A program made the position numbers and the translations under genes. Under the pieces are notes generated by a model, which made no database searches, was not told where the DNA came from, and saw nothing but the letters and a program-made list of their open reading frames with translations. From Bradyrhizobium septentrionale (GTDB lineage: Bacteria; Pseudomonadota; Alphaproteobacteria; Rhizobiales; Xanthobacteraceae), in the NCBI RefSeq assembly GCF_011516645.4, contig NZ_CP088285.1:7830501-7894500 (forward strand): 64,000 nt of DNA. Reading direction: 5' to 3'. Positions 1 through 10,354 of the stretch are shown piece after piece (the first letter of the stretch is position 1; each line of letters begins with the position of its first letter).

Positions 1-446
1 TTGCCGGGCTCGGTTCCATAGGCCCGGTTGCCAATCACCGCGTCCGCCCCGGCGACGGGAACATCGGCCAAAGGCAGGCAATCGACGGTGATTCCGAGGT
101 CGATCAGGTCGGCTGCGATCAGCCGTGAGCTGAGCCTGGCCGCCGCGAGGCCGAGCTTCGGCTCGATGTCGTAGAGGGCCGAGAAACTCGCGCCGGGCGG
201 ATAGACCGGCCAATGTGGCGGGCCGAGCCGCTGCACCCGGCCGCCTTCCTGGTCGATCAGGACCGGAGCATCGGCCTCGCCGGCCGCGGACCTGAGTTCC
301 CCAACAAGAGCCGCCACTTGGGCAGGACTCTCGATATTGCGCTTGAACAGGATGAAGCCCCATGGCCGCTCGGCGCGAATGAATTCGCGTTCAGCGTCAT
401 TGAGGGTCAACCCGGATACGCCGGTGATGAATGCGCGGTTCGTCAT
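1..446 (-). CDS. nagZ: Beta-N-acetylhexosaminidase (partial; C-terminus beyond window)
   Basis: N-terminal 148 residues of a glycoside hydrolase family 3 N-acetylglucosaminidase, which removes GlcNAc from anhydro-muropeptides during peptidoglycan recycling in the cytoplasm. The start MTNRAFITGVSG is followed by the family blocks RPWGFILFKRN, the substrate-site LIDQEGGRVQRL and the beginning of the ADLIDLGITVDCLPLADVP segment. The active-site histidine/aspartate region and C-terminus lie off the window edge. It is the last visible gene of the dgt-argS-SPOR-nagZ series on the same strand and starts 47 bases after the SPOR gene. That order is standard in alphaproteobacteria, where scpA/scpB usually follow. 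Confidence 0.93.
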   Translation of the reverse strand, partial: MTNRAFITGVSGLTLNDAEREFIRAERPWGFILFKRNIESPAQVAALVGELRSAAGEADAPVLIDQEGGRVQRLGPPHWPVYPPGASFSALYDIEPKLGLAAARLSSRLIAADLIDLGITVDCLPLADVPVAGADAVIGNRAYGTEPG

Positions 447-492
447 TCGGCCGATTAGGCCGTATGTAGCTCACGGGTCAAGGAAACCGCCT

Positions 493-1977
493 TTAATTTC
501 TTTGGATGAGGCACTGCGGCCCACCGGCCGACATCAGGCTCTTGCACACTTGGCTCGCCTCCTCCGAGGAGGCAAACGGGCCGGCGAAGGCACGGTAATA
601 GACGCCCTTCTCGCCGAGATCGACGCGTTTCACCACCAAAGGCTGCGAACCGAGCACGCTGCGATATTTGCCCTGCAGCGTCCGGTATGACGACTGCGCG
701 TCGGCCTCGTTCTTCTGCGACGACACCTGAACCAGATATCCACCACCACCGCCGACCGAGGCCGTCGAGGTCGATGCCACCCGGGTCGGAGGCGCGGCCG
801 GAGCCGCCTCAGCCTGACCAGGGGCCAGCGACATCGGCGCATTCACGCTGGCATTGGCCGCAGCCGGGTTGCCGCGTGACACCGGAGGCTTCGCAGCCGC
901 CGCAGGCTTGGCCGGCACGGCCGACGTGGCCTGCGTGCCATCAGGTCCATCGCCCTTGACCGCGAGCGTGCGGACCTTGCGCGGCTCGTTGTTTGGCAAG
1001 GTCCCGTTTGCATTGACCGGGGCCGGCGCGGGCTGCGTCGTCTGCACGCTCGCCGCCGGCGGCGGATTCGCATTGGCGTTGAGCGGCGGAAACACGACGC
1101 GCGGTCCGGCGGTCTTCGAGTTGACGTCGACAGGGGTTTCTTCGCGCGAGACGATCTTCTCGGTGCCGTCCCCCGTTGCCATGCGGTCCGGCGTCTTGGC
1201 CGGGGCATCGGCCTGGGCCGGGATCACCTTGGTCGGCGTGTTGTCTGCCTTGATGATCGGCGGCTCACCGCTGCGGGGCGAGCCGACATAGTTGCGATAG
1301 CCGAGCGCAGCGCCGGTGCCGACCACCGCAAGCGCCACCACCGCTGCGACCGTGATCAGGCCGCTGCGCCGCTTGCGCGGCTCCGGTTCTTCCTCGTAGC
1401 CCTCATAGGCATAGGGGTCGTCCGGATAGGCCGGATCGCGCTGAAGATCCTGTTGGCCGGCTTCCAGTTCGCCGTAGAGCGCGTCGTCATAGCGCGACGG
1501 ATCGCCATTCTGACCGCCGCCCTGATAGTGCGGCTCCTCGTCAAATGTCTCGGGCTGCCGGGGGGTCTCGACCGGCCGATACTGCGCCACCGGCGCAGGC
1601 GCCGGCTGCGTCTGCTGCGCTGCATAGCGGTGCAACGGATGGACCGGCTTCGGCTGGTCGTCCTGCTCAGGCTCGTCGTACTCGGTGTGCTGCACGGGTG
1701 CCGGCTGCACAGGGGGCGGAACAACAGCCTCCTGCCTCGCGCGCTGCATCCAGGGCGGCGGGCCTGCGGGCGGCGCATCCTCGTCGTCCGCCTGCGGCTG
1801 ATATTGCTGTGGTCGCACGTTGGCGCGCGACTGCAGCGGATGCGGTGGCGGCGGCTTGTTGGCGCTGCCGAACGGATCCGTCTGGCCGATCAGCCGGGCC
1901 AGTTCAGCGAGCGGATCGGCCTCGGCCCTCTGGGCCGTGTCGGCGGAAAAATTTCGGTCCTGATATCGATCAGCCAT
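493..1977 (-). CDS. SPOR domain-containing membrane protein
   Basis: A 494-residue bitopic protein. Residues 1-200 are a Pro/Gln/Asp-rich cytoplasmic region, followed by a basic stop (EPRKRRSG). One transmembrane helix comes next (LITVAAVVALAVVGTGAALG), then a long low-complexity Ala/Pro periplasmic linker. The C-terminal SPOR domain (GGYLVQVSSQKNEADAQ ... YRAFAGPFASSEEASQVC) covers the last 80 residues. SPOR domains bind denuded septal glycan, so a role in division or envelope maintenance is expected. It lies between argS and nagZ, as in related genomes. The linker is poorly conserved in the family, so length variation is normal. Confidence 0.9.
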   Translation of the reverse strand: MADRYQDRNFSADTAQRAEADPLAELARLIGQTDPFGSANKPPPPHPLQSRANVRPQQYQPQADDEDAPPAGPPPWMQRARQEAVVPPPVQPAPVQHTEYDEPEQDDQPKPVHPLHRYAAQQTQPAPAPVAQYRPVETPRQPETFDEEPHYQGGGQNGDPSRYDDALYGELEAGQQDLQRDPAYPDDPYAYEGYEEEPEPRKRRSGLITVAAVVALAVVGTGAALGYRNYVGSPRSGEPPIIKADNTPTKVIPAQADAPAKTPDRMATGDGTEKIVSREETPVDVNSKTAGPRVVFPPLNANANPPPAASVQTTQPAPAPVNANGTLPNNEPRKVRTLAVKGDGPDGTQATSAVPAKPAAAAKPPVSRGNPAAANASVNAPMSLAPGQAEAAPAAPPTRVASTSTASVGGGGGYLVQVSSQKNEADAQSSYRTLQGKYRSVLGSQPLVVKRVDLGEKGVYYRAFAGPFASSEEASQVCKSLMSAGGPQCLIQRN

Positions 1978-2095
1978 TGTGATGATGCATCCCCTCCGGG
2001 ACAGCGCCAGGATCGCCGGCGCTGCTGGTCCGAACGAATTGGCCCCTGCCAGATGCCCTCACAAATCCCCACTCGTGAGGGCCAAATGCCCCTAC

Positions 2096-3892
2096 CTACC
2101 GCATCTCGGTTGGAGCCTGGACGCCTAGAACAGCTAAGCCCGATGCCAGAACCGAGACGACGCCCTGAACCATTGCCAGTCGCGCCCTCGTGATCTCTGC
2201 ATCATTATTGATAATGAAGCGTAAATAGGGCAAATCCCGCCCCTTGGTCCAGAGTGCATGAAATTCACTGGCCAAATCATAGAGATAAAAGGCGATTCGG
2301 TGCGGCTCATGTGCAATGGCCGCTGCCTCAATCATCCGGGGATAAAGTGCAAGACGCTTGAGAAGATCGAGTTCGGCCGGATCGGTCAGCCGCTCGACGG
2401 CGGCATTGCGCAGATAGGCCAGCCGCGCCTCGTCGGTCTCGGGCAGGTCTGGAACCGCCTCCTCCCGCGCATTGCGGAAGATCGAATGGCCGCGGGCGTG
2501 GCCGTACTGGACGTAGAAGACGGCGTTGTCCTTTGACTGCTCGATCACCTTGGCGAGATCGAAATCGAGCACCGCGTCGTTCTTGCGGAACAGCATCATG
2601 AACCGCACGGCGTCGGAGCCGACCTCGTCGACCACCTCACGCAGCGTCACGAACTCGCCGGAGCGCTTCGACATCTTCACCGGCTCGCCGTCGCGCAGCA
2701 GCTTCACGAGCTGCACGATCTTGACGTCGAGCACAGCCTTGCCCGCGGACACCGCCTTCACCGCCGCCTGCATCCGCTTGATGTAGCCGCCGTGATCGGC
2801 ACCGAACACGTCGATCAGATTGGTGAAGCCGCGCTCGAACTTGTAGCGGTGGTTGGCGATGTCGGATGCGAAATAAGTGTACGAACCGTCCGACTTGATC
2901 AGCGGACGATCGACGTCATCGCCATAAGCGGTGGCGCGGAACAGCGACTGCTCGCGGTCCTCGTAGTCCTCGACCGGCTTGCCCTTCGGCGGCGGCAGGC
3001 GGCCCTCGTAGATGTCGCCCTTGGCGCGCAGGAAGTCGATGGTCTCGGCAACCTTGTTGTTGCCTGACGTGATCAGCGAGCGCTCCGAGAAGAACACGTC
3101 GTGATGGATGTTGAGCGCGGCGAGATCGCCCTTGATCATCTCCATCATCATGGCGATCGCCTTGTCGCGCACGACCGGCAGCCACGCGGCTTCCGGCATG
3201 GTCAGGAGCTTGTCACCATGCTCCTTCGCGAGCGCCTCGCCGACCGGCACGAGGTAATCGCCGGGATAAAGCCCTTCCGGAATCGCGCCGATCTCCTCAC
3301 CGAGCGCCTCGCGGTAGCGCAGGAACGCGGAACGCGCGAGCACGTCGACCTGCGCGCCGGCGTCGTTGATGTAGTATTCGCGGCAGACGTCGAAGCCTGC
3401 GAATTGCAGCAGGCTGCACAGCGCGTCGCCGAACACGGCGCCACGGCAATGGCCGACATGCATCGGCCCGGTCGGGTTGGCCGAGACGTATTCGACATTG
3501 ACCTTCTCGTCCCCGCCGATGCCGCTGCGCCCATAGGCCGAGCCTGCGGCCAGCACGGCGCGCAGCGCGTCGGCCCAGACCTGCGGCTTCAAGGTCAGGT
3601 TGATGAAGCCCGGACCGGCGACATCGACTGAGGCCACCAGGGCGTCGGCGCGCAGTCGTTCGGCGATCTTGTCGGCAAGCTCGCGCGGCTTCGCCTTGGC
3701 ATCCTTGGCGAGCACCATCGCGGCATTGGTCGCCATGTCGCCATGGCTGGCGTCGCGCGGCGGCTCCACCACAACGCGGGAGAGATCGATGCCCGCGGGC
3801 CAGTTGTCCTCGGCTGCGACAGCGGCACAGATCGCGTGCACGCGCGTCAGCATGTCGGCAAAAAGGTGTGGTGAAGCAGTGGTGTCGGCCAT
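2096..3892 (-). CDS. argS: Arginyl-tRNA synthetase
   Basis: 598 residues, the usual length for class Ia ArgRS. Charges tRNA-Arg in the cytoplasm. The N-terminal Add-1 domain (residues about 1-100) recognises the tRNA elbow. The HIGH-type signature is seen as [13 protein letters not shown] (about residue 135) and the KMSKS loop as [11 protein letters not shown] (about 405). The C-terminal DALR anticodon-binding domain ends in [13 protein letters not shown]. The start follows the dgt stop by only 10 bases, so the two are probably co-transcribed. Confidence 0.97.
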   Translation of the reverse strand: MADTTASPHLFADMLTRVHAICAAVAAEDNWPAGIDLSRVVVEPPRDASHGDMATNAAMVLAKDAKAKPRELADKIAERLRADALVASVDVAGPGFINLTLKPQVWADALRAVLAAGSAYGRSGIGGDEKVNVEYVSANPTGPMHVGHCRGAVFGDALCSLLQFAGFDVCREYYINDAGAQVDVLARSAFLRYREALGEEIGAIPEGLYPGDYLVPVGEALAKEHGDKLLTMPEAAWLPVVRDKAIAMMMEMIKGDLAALNIHHDVFFSERSLITSGNNKVAETIDFLRAKGDIYEGRLPPPKGKPVEDYEDREQSLFRATAYGDDVDRPLIKSDGSYTYFASDIANHRYKFERGFTNLIDVFGADHGGYIKRMQAAVKAVSAGKAVLDVKIVQLVKLLRDGEPVKMSKRSGEFVTLREVVDEVGSDAVRFMMLFRKNDAVLDFDLAKVIEQSKDNAVFYVQYGHARGHSIFRNAREEAVPDLPETDEARLAYLRNAAVERLTDPAELDLLKRLALYPRMIEAAAIAHEPHRIAFYLYDLASEFHALWTKGRDLPYLRFIINNDAEITRARLAMVQGVVSVLASGLAVLGVQAPTEMR

Positions 3893-3901
3893 GGCAGGGC
3901 G

Positions 3902-5110
3902 CTAACGCAAATCCGGGGTCGAGTCAAAAAGCCTTTGGTGCTCGATCAGGGCGAAACGGTCGGTCATCCCGGCGATGAAATTGCCGATCCGCCTGTTCCG
4001 CGCGCTCCCGGTCTCCTCCGCGCTGCCCTCGATCCATTCCGCCGGCAGGTCTTCAGGCGACTGCCGGTAGCGCTCGAACAGATTGCGGACCACCTGCTCC
4101 GCCTCCCGCATCACAATCATCACCCGCTGGTGGCGATACATCCGCCGGTACAGGAACGCCTTGATCGCCGCCTCCTGCTCGGCCACCTCAGGCGGAAACG
4201 CAATCAGCGGTACATTGTGATGGCGTACGTCGTAGGCCGATTGCGGCCGGGCCGCCGCAAGGCGCCGGTTTGCCTCCGTGAACACGGCATTGATGAAATG
4301 TGAGATCAGCTCGCGCACCAGTTCGGCGCCGCGCCGGACCTCGTCGAGCCCGGGATAATGCCGGTCGATCTCGGCGATGATCTCGGCAGTCAGCGGCATC
4401 TCCTTGAGGTCGTCGACCGCGAACAGACCGGCGCGCAGACCATCGTCGATGTCGTGGGCGTCATAGGCGATGTCGTCGGCGAAGGCCGCGATCTGCGCCT
4501 CCAGCGAAGCGTAGCTCCAGAGCTCGAGATCGTAGCTCTTGTTGTAGTCGGCGATCCCGACCGGAATGCCGCTTTCCAGGTAGCGGCCGGCCGGCGCGCC
4601 GCTGCGTTCGGTCAGCGGCCCGTTGTGCTTCACGATTCCCTCGAGCGATTCCCAGGTCAGGTTCAGCCCGCCGAACTCGGGATAGCGATGCTCCAGCGAG
4701 GTGACCACCCGCAGCGCCTGCGCATTGTGGTCAAAGCCGCCGTCATCCTTTAGGCACGCGTCGAGCGCCCGCTCCCCGGCATGCCCGAACGGCGGATGGC
4801 CGAGGTCATGCGCCAGCGCCAGCGTCTCGGTCAGATCCTCGTCGACCCCGAGCTGGCGGGCCAGCGCGCGGGCGATCTGCGCCACCTCCAGCGAATGGGT
4901 CAGCCTGGTGCGGTAATGATCGCCCTCGTGGAAGACGAAGACCTGGGTCTTGTGCTTGAGGCGGCGGAACGCGGTGGAATGGATCACCCGGTCGCAGTCG
5001 CGCCGGAACGGGCTCCGGGTCCGGCTCGGCGGCTCCGTGACCAGCCGGCCCCGGCTGCGATCGGGGTCGCAGGCATAGGGCGCGCGGGGGGCAGCCATTC
5101 CGACCGACAC
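3902..5110 (-). CDS. dgt: Deoxyguanosinetriphosphate triphosphohydrolase-like HD protein
   Basis: 402-residue HD-superfamily dNTPase that hydrolyses dGTP or other dNTPs to the nucleoside and triphosphate. Family motifs are clear: [48 protein letters not shown], and the metal-binding [14 protein letters not shown] downstream Asp ([16 protein letters not shown]) completes the HD site. The start may be Met1 or Met5 ([12 protein letters not shown]). It is first in the dgt-argS-SPOR-nagZ operon and divergent from erpA, with 137 bases between them holding both promoters. Confidence 0.95.
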   Translation of the reverse strand: MSVGMAAPRAPYACDPDRSRGRLVTEPPSRTRSPFRRDCDRVIHSTAFRRLKHKTQVFVFHEGDHYRTRLTHSLEVAQIARALARQLGVDEDLTETLALAHDLGHPPFGHAGERALDACLKDDGGFDHNAQALRVVTSLEHRYPEFGGLNLTWESLEGIVKHNGPLTERSGAPAGRYLESGIPVGIADYNKSYDLELWSYASLEAQIAAFADDIAYDAHDIDDGLRAGLFAVDDLKEMPLTAEIIAEIDRHYPGLDEVRRGAELVRELISHFINAVFTEANRRLAAARPQSAYDVRHHNVPLIAFPPEVAEQEAAIKAFLYRRMYRHQRVMIVMREAEQVVRNLFERYRQSPEDLPAEWIEGSAEETGSARNRRIGNFIAGMTDRFALIEHQRLFDSTPDLR

Positions 5111-5247
5111 GGTATTTTAGTCCTTATCCATTTGATTCCATGGTCCGACGCACTTAACTATGCTTGAGGCGGCCGACCAAATGAATTGGGTATGACGCCG
5201 GGCATGATCCGATCAGACCATGCCCAAATAGGGTTTCGGAGACCGAC

Positions 5248-5577
5248 ATGACTGCTGCCATCACCGTCAGCGAACGGGCCGCCCGCAAGATTGGCCAGAT
5301 CCTCAGCAAGGAAGGCGAAGGCGCCAAGCTGCGCATTTCGGTCGAGGGCGGCGGCTGCTCCGGTTTCCAGTACAAATTCGACGTCGAGCGCACCCAGGCC
5401 GATGACGACCTCGTGATCGAGCGCGACAGCGCCGTGGTGCTGATCGATCCCGCCTCGGTCCCGTTTCTCGCGGGCTCGGAAGTCGACTTCGTCGACGACC
5501 TGATCGGCGCCTCGTTCCGCGTCGTCAATCCGAACGCCACCGCCTCCTGCGGCTGCGGCACCAGCTTCTCGGTCTGA
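5248..5577 (+). CDS. erpA: Iron-sulfur cluster insertion protein (A-type carrier)
   Basis: 109-residue A-type scaffold/carrier delivering Fe-S clusters to apoproteins. All three cluster-binding cysteines are present: GGGCSGFQYKF near residue 35-45 and the terminal CGCG motif (SCGCGTSF). A good ribosome-binding region (GGAGACC) precedes the ATG. Divergent from dgt, single-gene unit, followed by a strong hairpin terminator at 5660-5694. ErpA versus IscA assignment rests on genomic position next to dgt, which is typical of alphaproteobacterial erpA. Confidence 0.93.
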   Translation: MTAAITVSERAARKIGQILSKEGEGAKLRISVEGGGCSGFQYKFDVERTQADDDLVIERDSAVVLIDPASVPFLAGSEVDFVDDLIGASFRVVNPNATASCGCGTSFSV

Positions 5578-5659
5578 CGCCCTTACGCTCCGAGCGTTTC
5601 CTCGACGCGGACCGGTAACCGGCTCGTCTCCAATTCTCGCGAAGGCATGGCACCCAAAA

Positions 5660-5694
5660 CCCCGGCTCCCGAAGGGACGCCGGGATTTTCTTGT
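5660..5694 (+). terminator. Rho-independent terminator after erpA
   Basis: Stem built from CCCGGCTCCC and GGGACGCCGGG (one bulged C, GAA loop), followed by ATTTTCTT. It lies 83 bases beyond the erpA stop and before the convergent SHMT-like gene. Confidence 0.75.
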
Positions 5695-5816
5695 TGGCGC
5701 GAACCGCAGGATCGCGGCCAGGTTGCCGCGCCCTCGCGAGCATCGTGTCCTAGCTCGCCTTCATTCCCGCTCATCCACGCCACGTCACCCAGCGCGGCAA
5801 CGGCCGCGCGATGGCA

Positions 5817-7118
5817 TCAATCGACAAAGGACGGAATGGGGTGGGCGGCAGCCAAGTCCTTCAGTTTACGAAGACGCGCCGGATTCACGGGAGCAGCCGG
5901 ACCGGCGCGCAGGATCTCCCCGACCTCGCGACCAAGTTTCGTTGCTTCGGCCGTATCGAAGCCGCGGATCGTCAACGCGACGCTGCCAAACCGGAAAGCG
6001 GTACGTGGTTCGCCGGATTGACCCGGTGCGCGCATCGCGTTGCCGATGACCCCGTGGGCGCCGAGCCCCGCGACCAATTCCGGCTGCGTCCAGCTCTCGC
6101 CGGTGTAAGCCATGATCATGTGCGAGTCCGTGCCGCCGGTGTAGAGTTCGATCCCCCCCTCCTCCAAGCCCGCAGCGAAAGCCTTTGCATTCGCGACGAC
6201 GTCACGCATGAGTTGCGCGAAGGCCGGGCGCACGATCATTTCCATCTGTACGGCCCGCGCTGCGATCATGTTCGAGGCTGCTGGGCCCTGTAGGCCGGGA
6301 TAGACGGCGGCGTCGATGGCGACCCCGAAGCGCTCCTTGGCGAAGACAAAGGCACCATTGCGCGGTCCGCACAATGTTTTCTGTGTCGAGGTCGTGGAAA
6401 CGTCGGAGAACGGAACGGGATTGGCGTGGAGGCCGGTCGCGATCAGCCCTGCGACATGGGCGATGTCGGTGAACAGGAGCGCGCCGACCTCGTCGGCGAT
6501 CTTCTTCAATCCGGCGAAGTCGATCTCACGTGGGTACGAAGACGGGCCGGCGAGCAGGACATGAGGTTTCACCCTGCGCGCGAGGTCACGGGCCTGATCC
6601 AGATCGACCGCGCCGGTGCGCGTTACGCCGAACGACACGACCTCGCGGTTCGCGCCCGTGATATGGCGCATGGCGCCGTGGCTGACATGGCCGCCGGCGA
6701 GCTCGTCGAAGGTGAGCAACCGCGCACCTTCGGCGGGCAGGATCGCCCGCAGGACGGCGACGTTGGCGATGGTCGAAGACAGTGCCTGCACATTGACGTA
6801 TTCAGCACCAAAGATCGCCTTCGCCCGATCGATGGCAAGGTTCTCAATGGCGTCGAGTTCTTCGCAATTGGCGACGCTGCGGCGGCCCGGCAGGCCCATC
6901 GGAGCGCGGTTGACGAGATGGGTACCCTCGATCTGCCGCAGACCCAGTGGGGCATAGGAGGCGGACGCGATCATGTTGAGCGACAGCGTCTCCCTCTTGC
7001 GGTCCTTGTCGATCAGCGCGACCACGTCGGCGCCGACCTTGTGGGCATCTGCCCCAAAAAACTCGTGCCAGTTGACATCAGTTGAATGGGCTTGAGCGGT
7101 GCCGGTCGAAAGCGACAT
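5817..7118 (-). CDS. Divergent serine hydroxymethyltransferase paralogue (PLP enzyme)
   Basis: 433-residue fold-type I PLP enzyme clearly of the SHMT family. The PLP lysine lies in STTSTQKTLCGPRNG (Lys247). The cofactor aspartate and histidine are in FTDIAHVAG (Asp218, His221), the PLP-stacking His is in AGGHVSHG (His144), and the carboxylate-binding Arg is in FRFGS. However, the folate/catalytic loop that reads NKYAEGYPGKRYYGG in true SHMT is NRAPMGLPGRRSVAN here. E. coli GlyA Tyr55, Glu57 and Tyr65 are therefore replaced by Ala, Met and Val, and His228 by Gln. THF-dependent activity is unlikely; an aldolase, transaldolase or racemase reaction on a beta-hydroxy amino acid is more probable (inference). 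It is last in the aapJQMP operon, 67 bases after aapP. Confidence 0.85.
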   Translation of the reverse strand: MSLSTGTAQAHSTDVNWHEFFGADAHKVGADVVALIDKDRKRETLSLNMIASASYAPLGLRQIEGTHLVNRAPMGLPGRRSVANCEELDAIENLAIDRAKAIFGAEYVNVQALSSTIANVAVLRAILPAEGARLLTFDELAGGHVSHGAMRHITGANREVVSFGVTRTGAVDLDQARDLARRVKPHVLLAGPSSYPREIDFAGLKKIADEVGALLFTDIAHVAGLIATGLHANPVPFSDVSTTSTQKTLCGPRNGAFVFAKERFGVAIDAAVYPGLQGPAASNMIAARAVQMEMIVRPAFAQLMRDVVANAKAFAAGLEEGGIELYTGGTDSHMIMAYTGESWTQPELVAGLGAHGVIGNAMRAPGQSGEPRTAFRFGSVALTIRGFDTAEATKLGREVGEILRAGPAAPVNPARLRKLKDLAAAHPIPSFVD

Positions 7119-7185
7119 ATGTCATCCTCTTTCTAAGTGATCGGAGTGCTGCGTTCGTTCTACGAGCGCGTCAGTGCCTGCTTCG

Positions 7186-7980
7186 TCAGTGACGGAGCAC
7201 GCGTGATAGAAATGTTCGGGTTCGTTCATGTGTCGGTCGGTCGAATATCTCCGCCGGCGTGCCGATCTCCAGAATACGTCCGTGATCGATGTACACGACG
7301 CGGTCGGCGACCTCGCGGGCGAAACCCATCTCGTGCGTCACGATCATCATCGTCATGCCTTCACGCGCGAGCTCGCGCATGACATCGAGCACCTCGCCGA
7401 CCATCTCGGGGTCGAGCGCCGAGGTCGGCTCATCGAACAGCATGATATGCGGCTCCATCGCGAGCGACCGCGCAATCGCGACGCGCTGTTGCTGACCGCC
7501 AGAGAGCTGGCTTGGAAGCTTGTGAGCGTGGTCGCGCAGCCCAACCCTTTCGAGCAGACGCAACGCGGTCGCCTTTGCTTCGTCGGGCTTGCGGCCGCGA
7601 ACGCGGATCGGAGCGATTGCGACGTTGTCGATCGCGCTCATATGCGGGAACAGATTGAACTGCTGGAACACCATGCCGACGCCTTTGCGAATCCTGGCCA
7701 ACTCCTTCTCGCCACCGATCTTGCGATCGGCTTCGGTCGGCATGTTGAAACCGTCGACTGTCAAGCGCCCGCTCTGGTACATCTCCAAGCTGTTGACGCA
7801 GCGGATCAAGGTCGACTTCCCCGAACCGCTGGCACCGATGATGACGACGACCTCGCCGCGCCCGACATCGAGATCGACATCCTTCAGGACGTGGAACGCG
7901 CCAAAGGACTTGTTGAGGCGAGCGATGCTGACGATGACATCGCGCGACGTCGTGACTGCTGGAATCTGCATGGCGTTCAT
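7186..7980 (-). CDS. aapP: Polar amino-acid ABC transporter ATPase
   Basis: 264-residue ATPase of the polar amino-acid (GlnQ/AapP) group. Walker A is GASGSGKST, the ABC signature LSGGQQQR, Walker B IMLFDEP and the switch histidine VTHEMGF. It energises import through the two permeases encoded just upstream. The start codon overlaps the aapM stop (ATGA-type overlap), indicating translational coupling. The assignment to the general L-amino-acid (Aap) type is by gene order and similarity of all four components; true substrates may be narrower. Confidence 0.92.
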   Translation of the reverse strand: MNAMQIPAVTTSRDVIVSIARLNKSFGAFHVLKDVDLDVGRGEVVVIIGASGSGKSTLIRCVNSLEMYQSGRLTVDGFNMPTEADRKIGGEKELARIRKGVGMVFQQFNLFPHMSAIDNVAIAPIRVRGRKPDEAKATALRLLERVGLRDHAHKLPSQLSGGQQQRVAIARSLAMEPHIMLFDEPTSALDPEMVGEVLDVMRELAREGMTMMIVTHEMGFAREVADRVVYIDHGRILEIGTPAEIFDRPTHERTRTFLSRVLRH

Positions 7981-9110
7981 CGCGTCCCTCTTGCGAGATG
8001 GGCTTCCAGGCGACGCGAGGCGTAGGTGATCGCCCCGCCGATGGCGAGATAGACGGCGAAAAGGAAAACGTAGATCTCGTAGGTCCGGCCGCTGTTTTGC
8101 GGATCGGCGAGAATCATTTGTCCGGCCCGCAGGAAATCGGTCAGCCCTATGATGAAGACCAGTGTTGCGCCGTTGAAGATGTCGAGAATCTGCCCGACCA
8201 GTGAAGGAACGACGACGCGCAGCGCCTGCGGCAGGACGATGTCAACATTGAGCGTCCAGGTGCTCATTGCAAGCGAACGTGCAGCCTCAATCTGGCCTTT
8301 GGGGACCGCCTGAAGTCCGCTCCGGACATACTCCGCGACATAGGCCGCGAAGAAGAGAGCATAACCGGCCATGCCGCGCAGCAGGCTCGGAACGGACGTA
8401 TCCGGCGCCAGCAGCGGCACGATAATCCAGATCCAGTAGACGACGAGGATCAGCGGCACCGATCGCATCGTCTCGATATAGGCGGTCGAAATCACGCGCA
8501 GACTCGCAATGCGACTTTGCCGGCCGAGCGCGAGCAGGATTCCGAAAGGTAAGGTCAGGATCGAGACGGCGATCGTCAAGACGACGCTGAGCAGCAGACC
8601 ACCCCAAACCTCGAAGCCTGGTGGCGAGAGGACCACAAAGATTGCCAGCACGCCCGCGAGAAGTCCGGACAGCACGACGCGTTGGTCCAAACCCGAATGG
8701 TGGATGCCGACCCATGCAGCGACGCCGAGCGCAGTGCTCGCGGCGGTGAGCATGCCGGAGGTCAGATCGATGACGGCCGAGATCAGCGCGGCGATCACAG
8801 CTGCGGCCGACGCAGCGGCCGCCACCGCGGCTCTCCCGGGGCGGACCGAGAGGCCGAGGCCCGCACCGAACATCGCGCAGAGCGTCCCGACAGAGAACCA
8901 TGCCCGCCACAATTGGTCAGAGGGATAGATCCCGGTCATCAACACCTTGAGGCTCCCGCCGACGACCTCCCAGTGCGCTTCGACCAGCATCCAGTGCGCA
9001 AATGCATATGCCGCCCAGACCAGTATCGGGATGACGACAAGCGACAGTGCTGCATCGAATGGCCCGGCGAACAGATTGCGGTGCAGCCACCGCAGCGCGA
9101 CTGTGCTCAT
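7977..9110 (-). CDS. aapM: Amino-acid ABC transporter permease (second subunit)
   Basis: Inner-membrane permease of about 377 residues with roughly eight hydrophobic segments. The EAA loop needed for contact with the ATPase is seen as [16 protein letters not shown] followed by [14 protein letters not shown]. Start chosen at 9110 ([14 protein letters not shown]) because its ATG overlaps the stop of aapQ by four bases. The open frame extends about 100 codons further upstream, but that part is antisense-like sequence inside aapQ. Pairs with AapQ as a heterodimeric channel. Confidence 0.9.
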   Translation of the reverse strand: MSTVALRWLHRNLFAGPFDAALSLVVIPILVWAAYAFAHWMLVEAHWEVVGGSLKVLMTGIYPSDQLWRAWFSVGTLCAMFGAGLGLSVRPGRAAVAAAASAAAVIAALISAVIDLTSGMLTAASTALGVAAWVGIHHSGLDQRVVLSGLLAGVLAIFVVLSPPGFEVWGGLLLSVVLTIAVSILTLPFGILLALGRQSRIASLRVISTAYIETMRSVPLILVVYWIWIIVPLLAPDTSVPSLLRGMAGYALFFAAYVAEYVRSGLQAVPKGQIEAARSLAMSTWTLNVDIVLPQALRVVVPSLVGQILDIFNGATLVFIIGLTDFLRAGQMILADPQNSGRTYEIYVFLFAVYLAIGGAITYASRRLEAHLARGTR

Positions 9111-10300
9111 CGCATCCCCCGTCCATTCACGTGAGCATTCACGGCGTTCACGCTGGCGCTGATGATCCAGCTCAGCGTGAGGTAAGTCAGCATCACGATC
9201 ACGACGCCTTCGAGGTTTCGTCCGGTTTGGTTCGAGACGGTGCCGTAGACATTGAACAGGTCGGGAAAGCCGATTGCGATGCCGAGCGAGGTGTCCTTCG
9301 TCAGGCTGATGTACCGGTTGGCAAGCGACGGCAGGACGATCCGGAAGACCTGGGGGAGGATGATGTCGCGCAGCGTGTGCGGACGCGACAATCCGAGCGA
9401 GGCGGACGCCTCCCATTGTCCTTTCGGCAGAGATTCGATCGCACCGCGGACGATCTCAGCGACATAGGCGGAGCTGTTGACGACGATCGCGAGGAGAAGC
9501 GCGGTCATTTCCGGCGAAAGGGCGAAACCTCCGCGCGCGCCGAACCGGGTCGCGACCGGCAGGTCCAGGCCGAGCGGGAAGCCGACGATGACGGTGGCGA
9601 TCAAGGCCAGGATCGTCACGGCCAGAAGGATCAGCCGGGATCGCCGCCCTCGCAGGACGACGCAGGCCGCGGCGGCTGCGAACACAGTGGCGAGCAATCC
9701 CCAGGACGCAAATCCAGCGCTGTCGTGGATCACGAGGCCGGGAAAGAACACGCCCGCACGACTGGCAAGCAGGCCGCCGAACCAATTCGCAGCGGCGTTG
9801 GCCGGTGGAGACCGCAACACGACCGCGAAGTACCAAAACACGATCTGAATCAGCAGCGGCGTGTTACGCACGCATTCGACCAGTCCAAAGCATAGGTTGC
9901 GGACCAGCCAGTTCGTCGAGAGCCGGCCGATGCCGACAAGCGTACCGAACATTGTGCAGAGGACGATCGCCGAGAGCGCGACCTTTAGTGAGTTCCACAG
10001 GCCCGCCAGGAGCGCCTGAAGATTGCTGTGAGAGGGAGAGAAACCCTCCAGAACCAGCCAGCTGCCCTCGCGTGACAGGACGAGCCCTTCACTGAGACTG
10101 AAATTCGCGACATTGCCGAGATAGCCGAACGAGAACTGGATGCCCTTGCGGGCCAGTGCCTCACGGACGGCAACGCCGAGCCAGATGACCAGTGCGGCCG
10201 CTACGATCACGATGGCGGCCTGCAAGAGCCACCTGGACGCGATGCGCAGGCGGCGCCGTACCGGCGTGATACCATGGTATTCGGCGATCTGCGTGGTCAC
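9107..10300 (-). CDS. aapQ: Amino-acid ABC transporter permease (first subunit)
   Basis: 397-residue inner-membrane permease. It has an N-terminal helix (LLQAAIVIVAAALVIWLGVAV), an AapQ-like long periplasmic insert, and the EAA loop SLPKGQWEASASLGLSRPHTLRDIILPQVFRIVLPSL near the C-terminus. It lies 54 bases after aapJ and overlaps aapM. Together with AapM it forms the translocation path for substrate handed over by AapJ. Confidence 0.9.
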   Translation of the reverse strand: MTTQIAEYHGITPVRRRLRIASRWLLQAAIVIVAAALVIWLGVAVREALARKGIQFSFGYLGNVANFSLSEGLVLSREGSWLVLEGFSPSHSNLQALLAGLWNSLKVALSAIVLCTMFGTLVGIGRLSTNWLVRNLCFGLVECVRNTPLLIQIVFWYFAVVLRSPPANAAANWFGGLLASRAGVFFPGLVIHDSAGFASWGLLATVFAAAAACVVLRGRRSRLILLAVTILALIATVIVGFPLGLDLPVATRFGARGGFALSPEMTALLLAIVVNSSAYVAEIVRGAIESLPKGQWEASASLGLSRPHTLRDIILPQVFRIVLPSLANRYISLTKDTSLGIAIGFPDLFNVYGTVSNQTGRNLEGVVIVMLTYLTLSWIISASVNAVNAHVNGRGMR

Positions 10301-10354
10301 GATCCGCCCTCTCGAGATTGGGCGAGCCCGTCGGCTCGCCCCTGACGATGTGAC

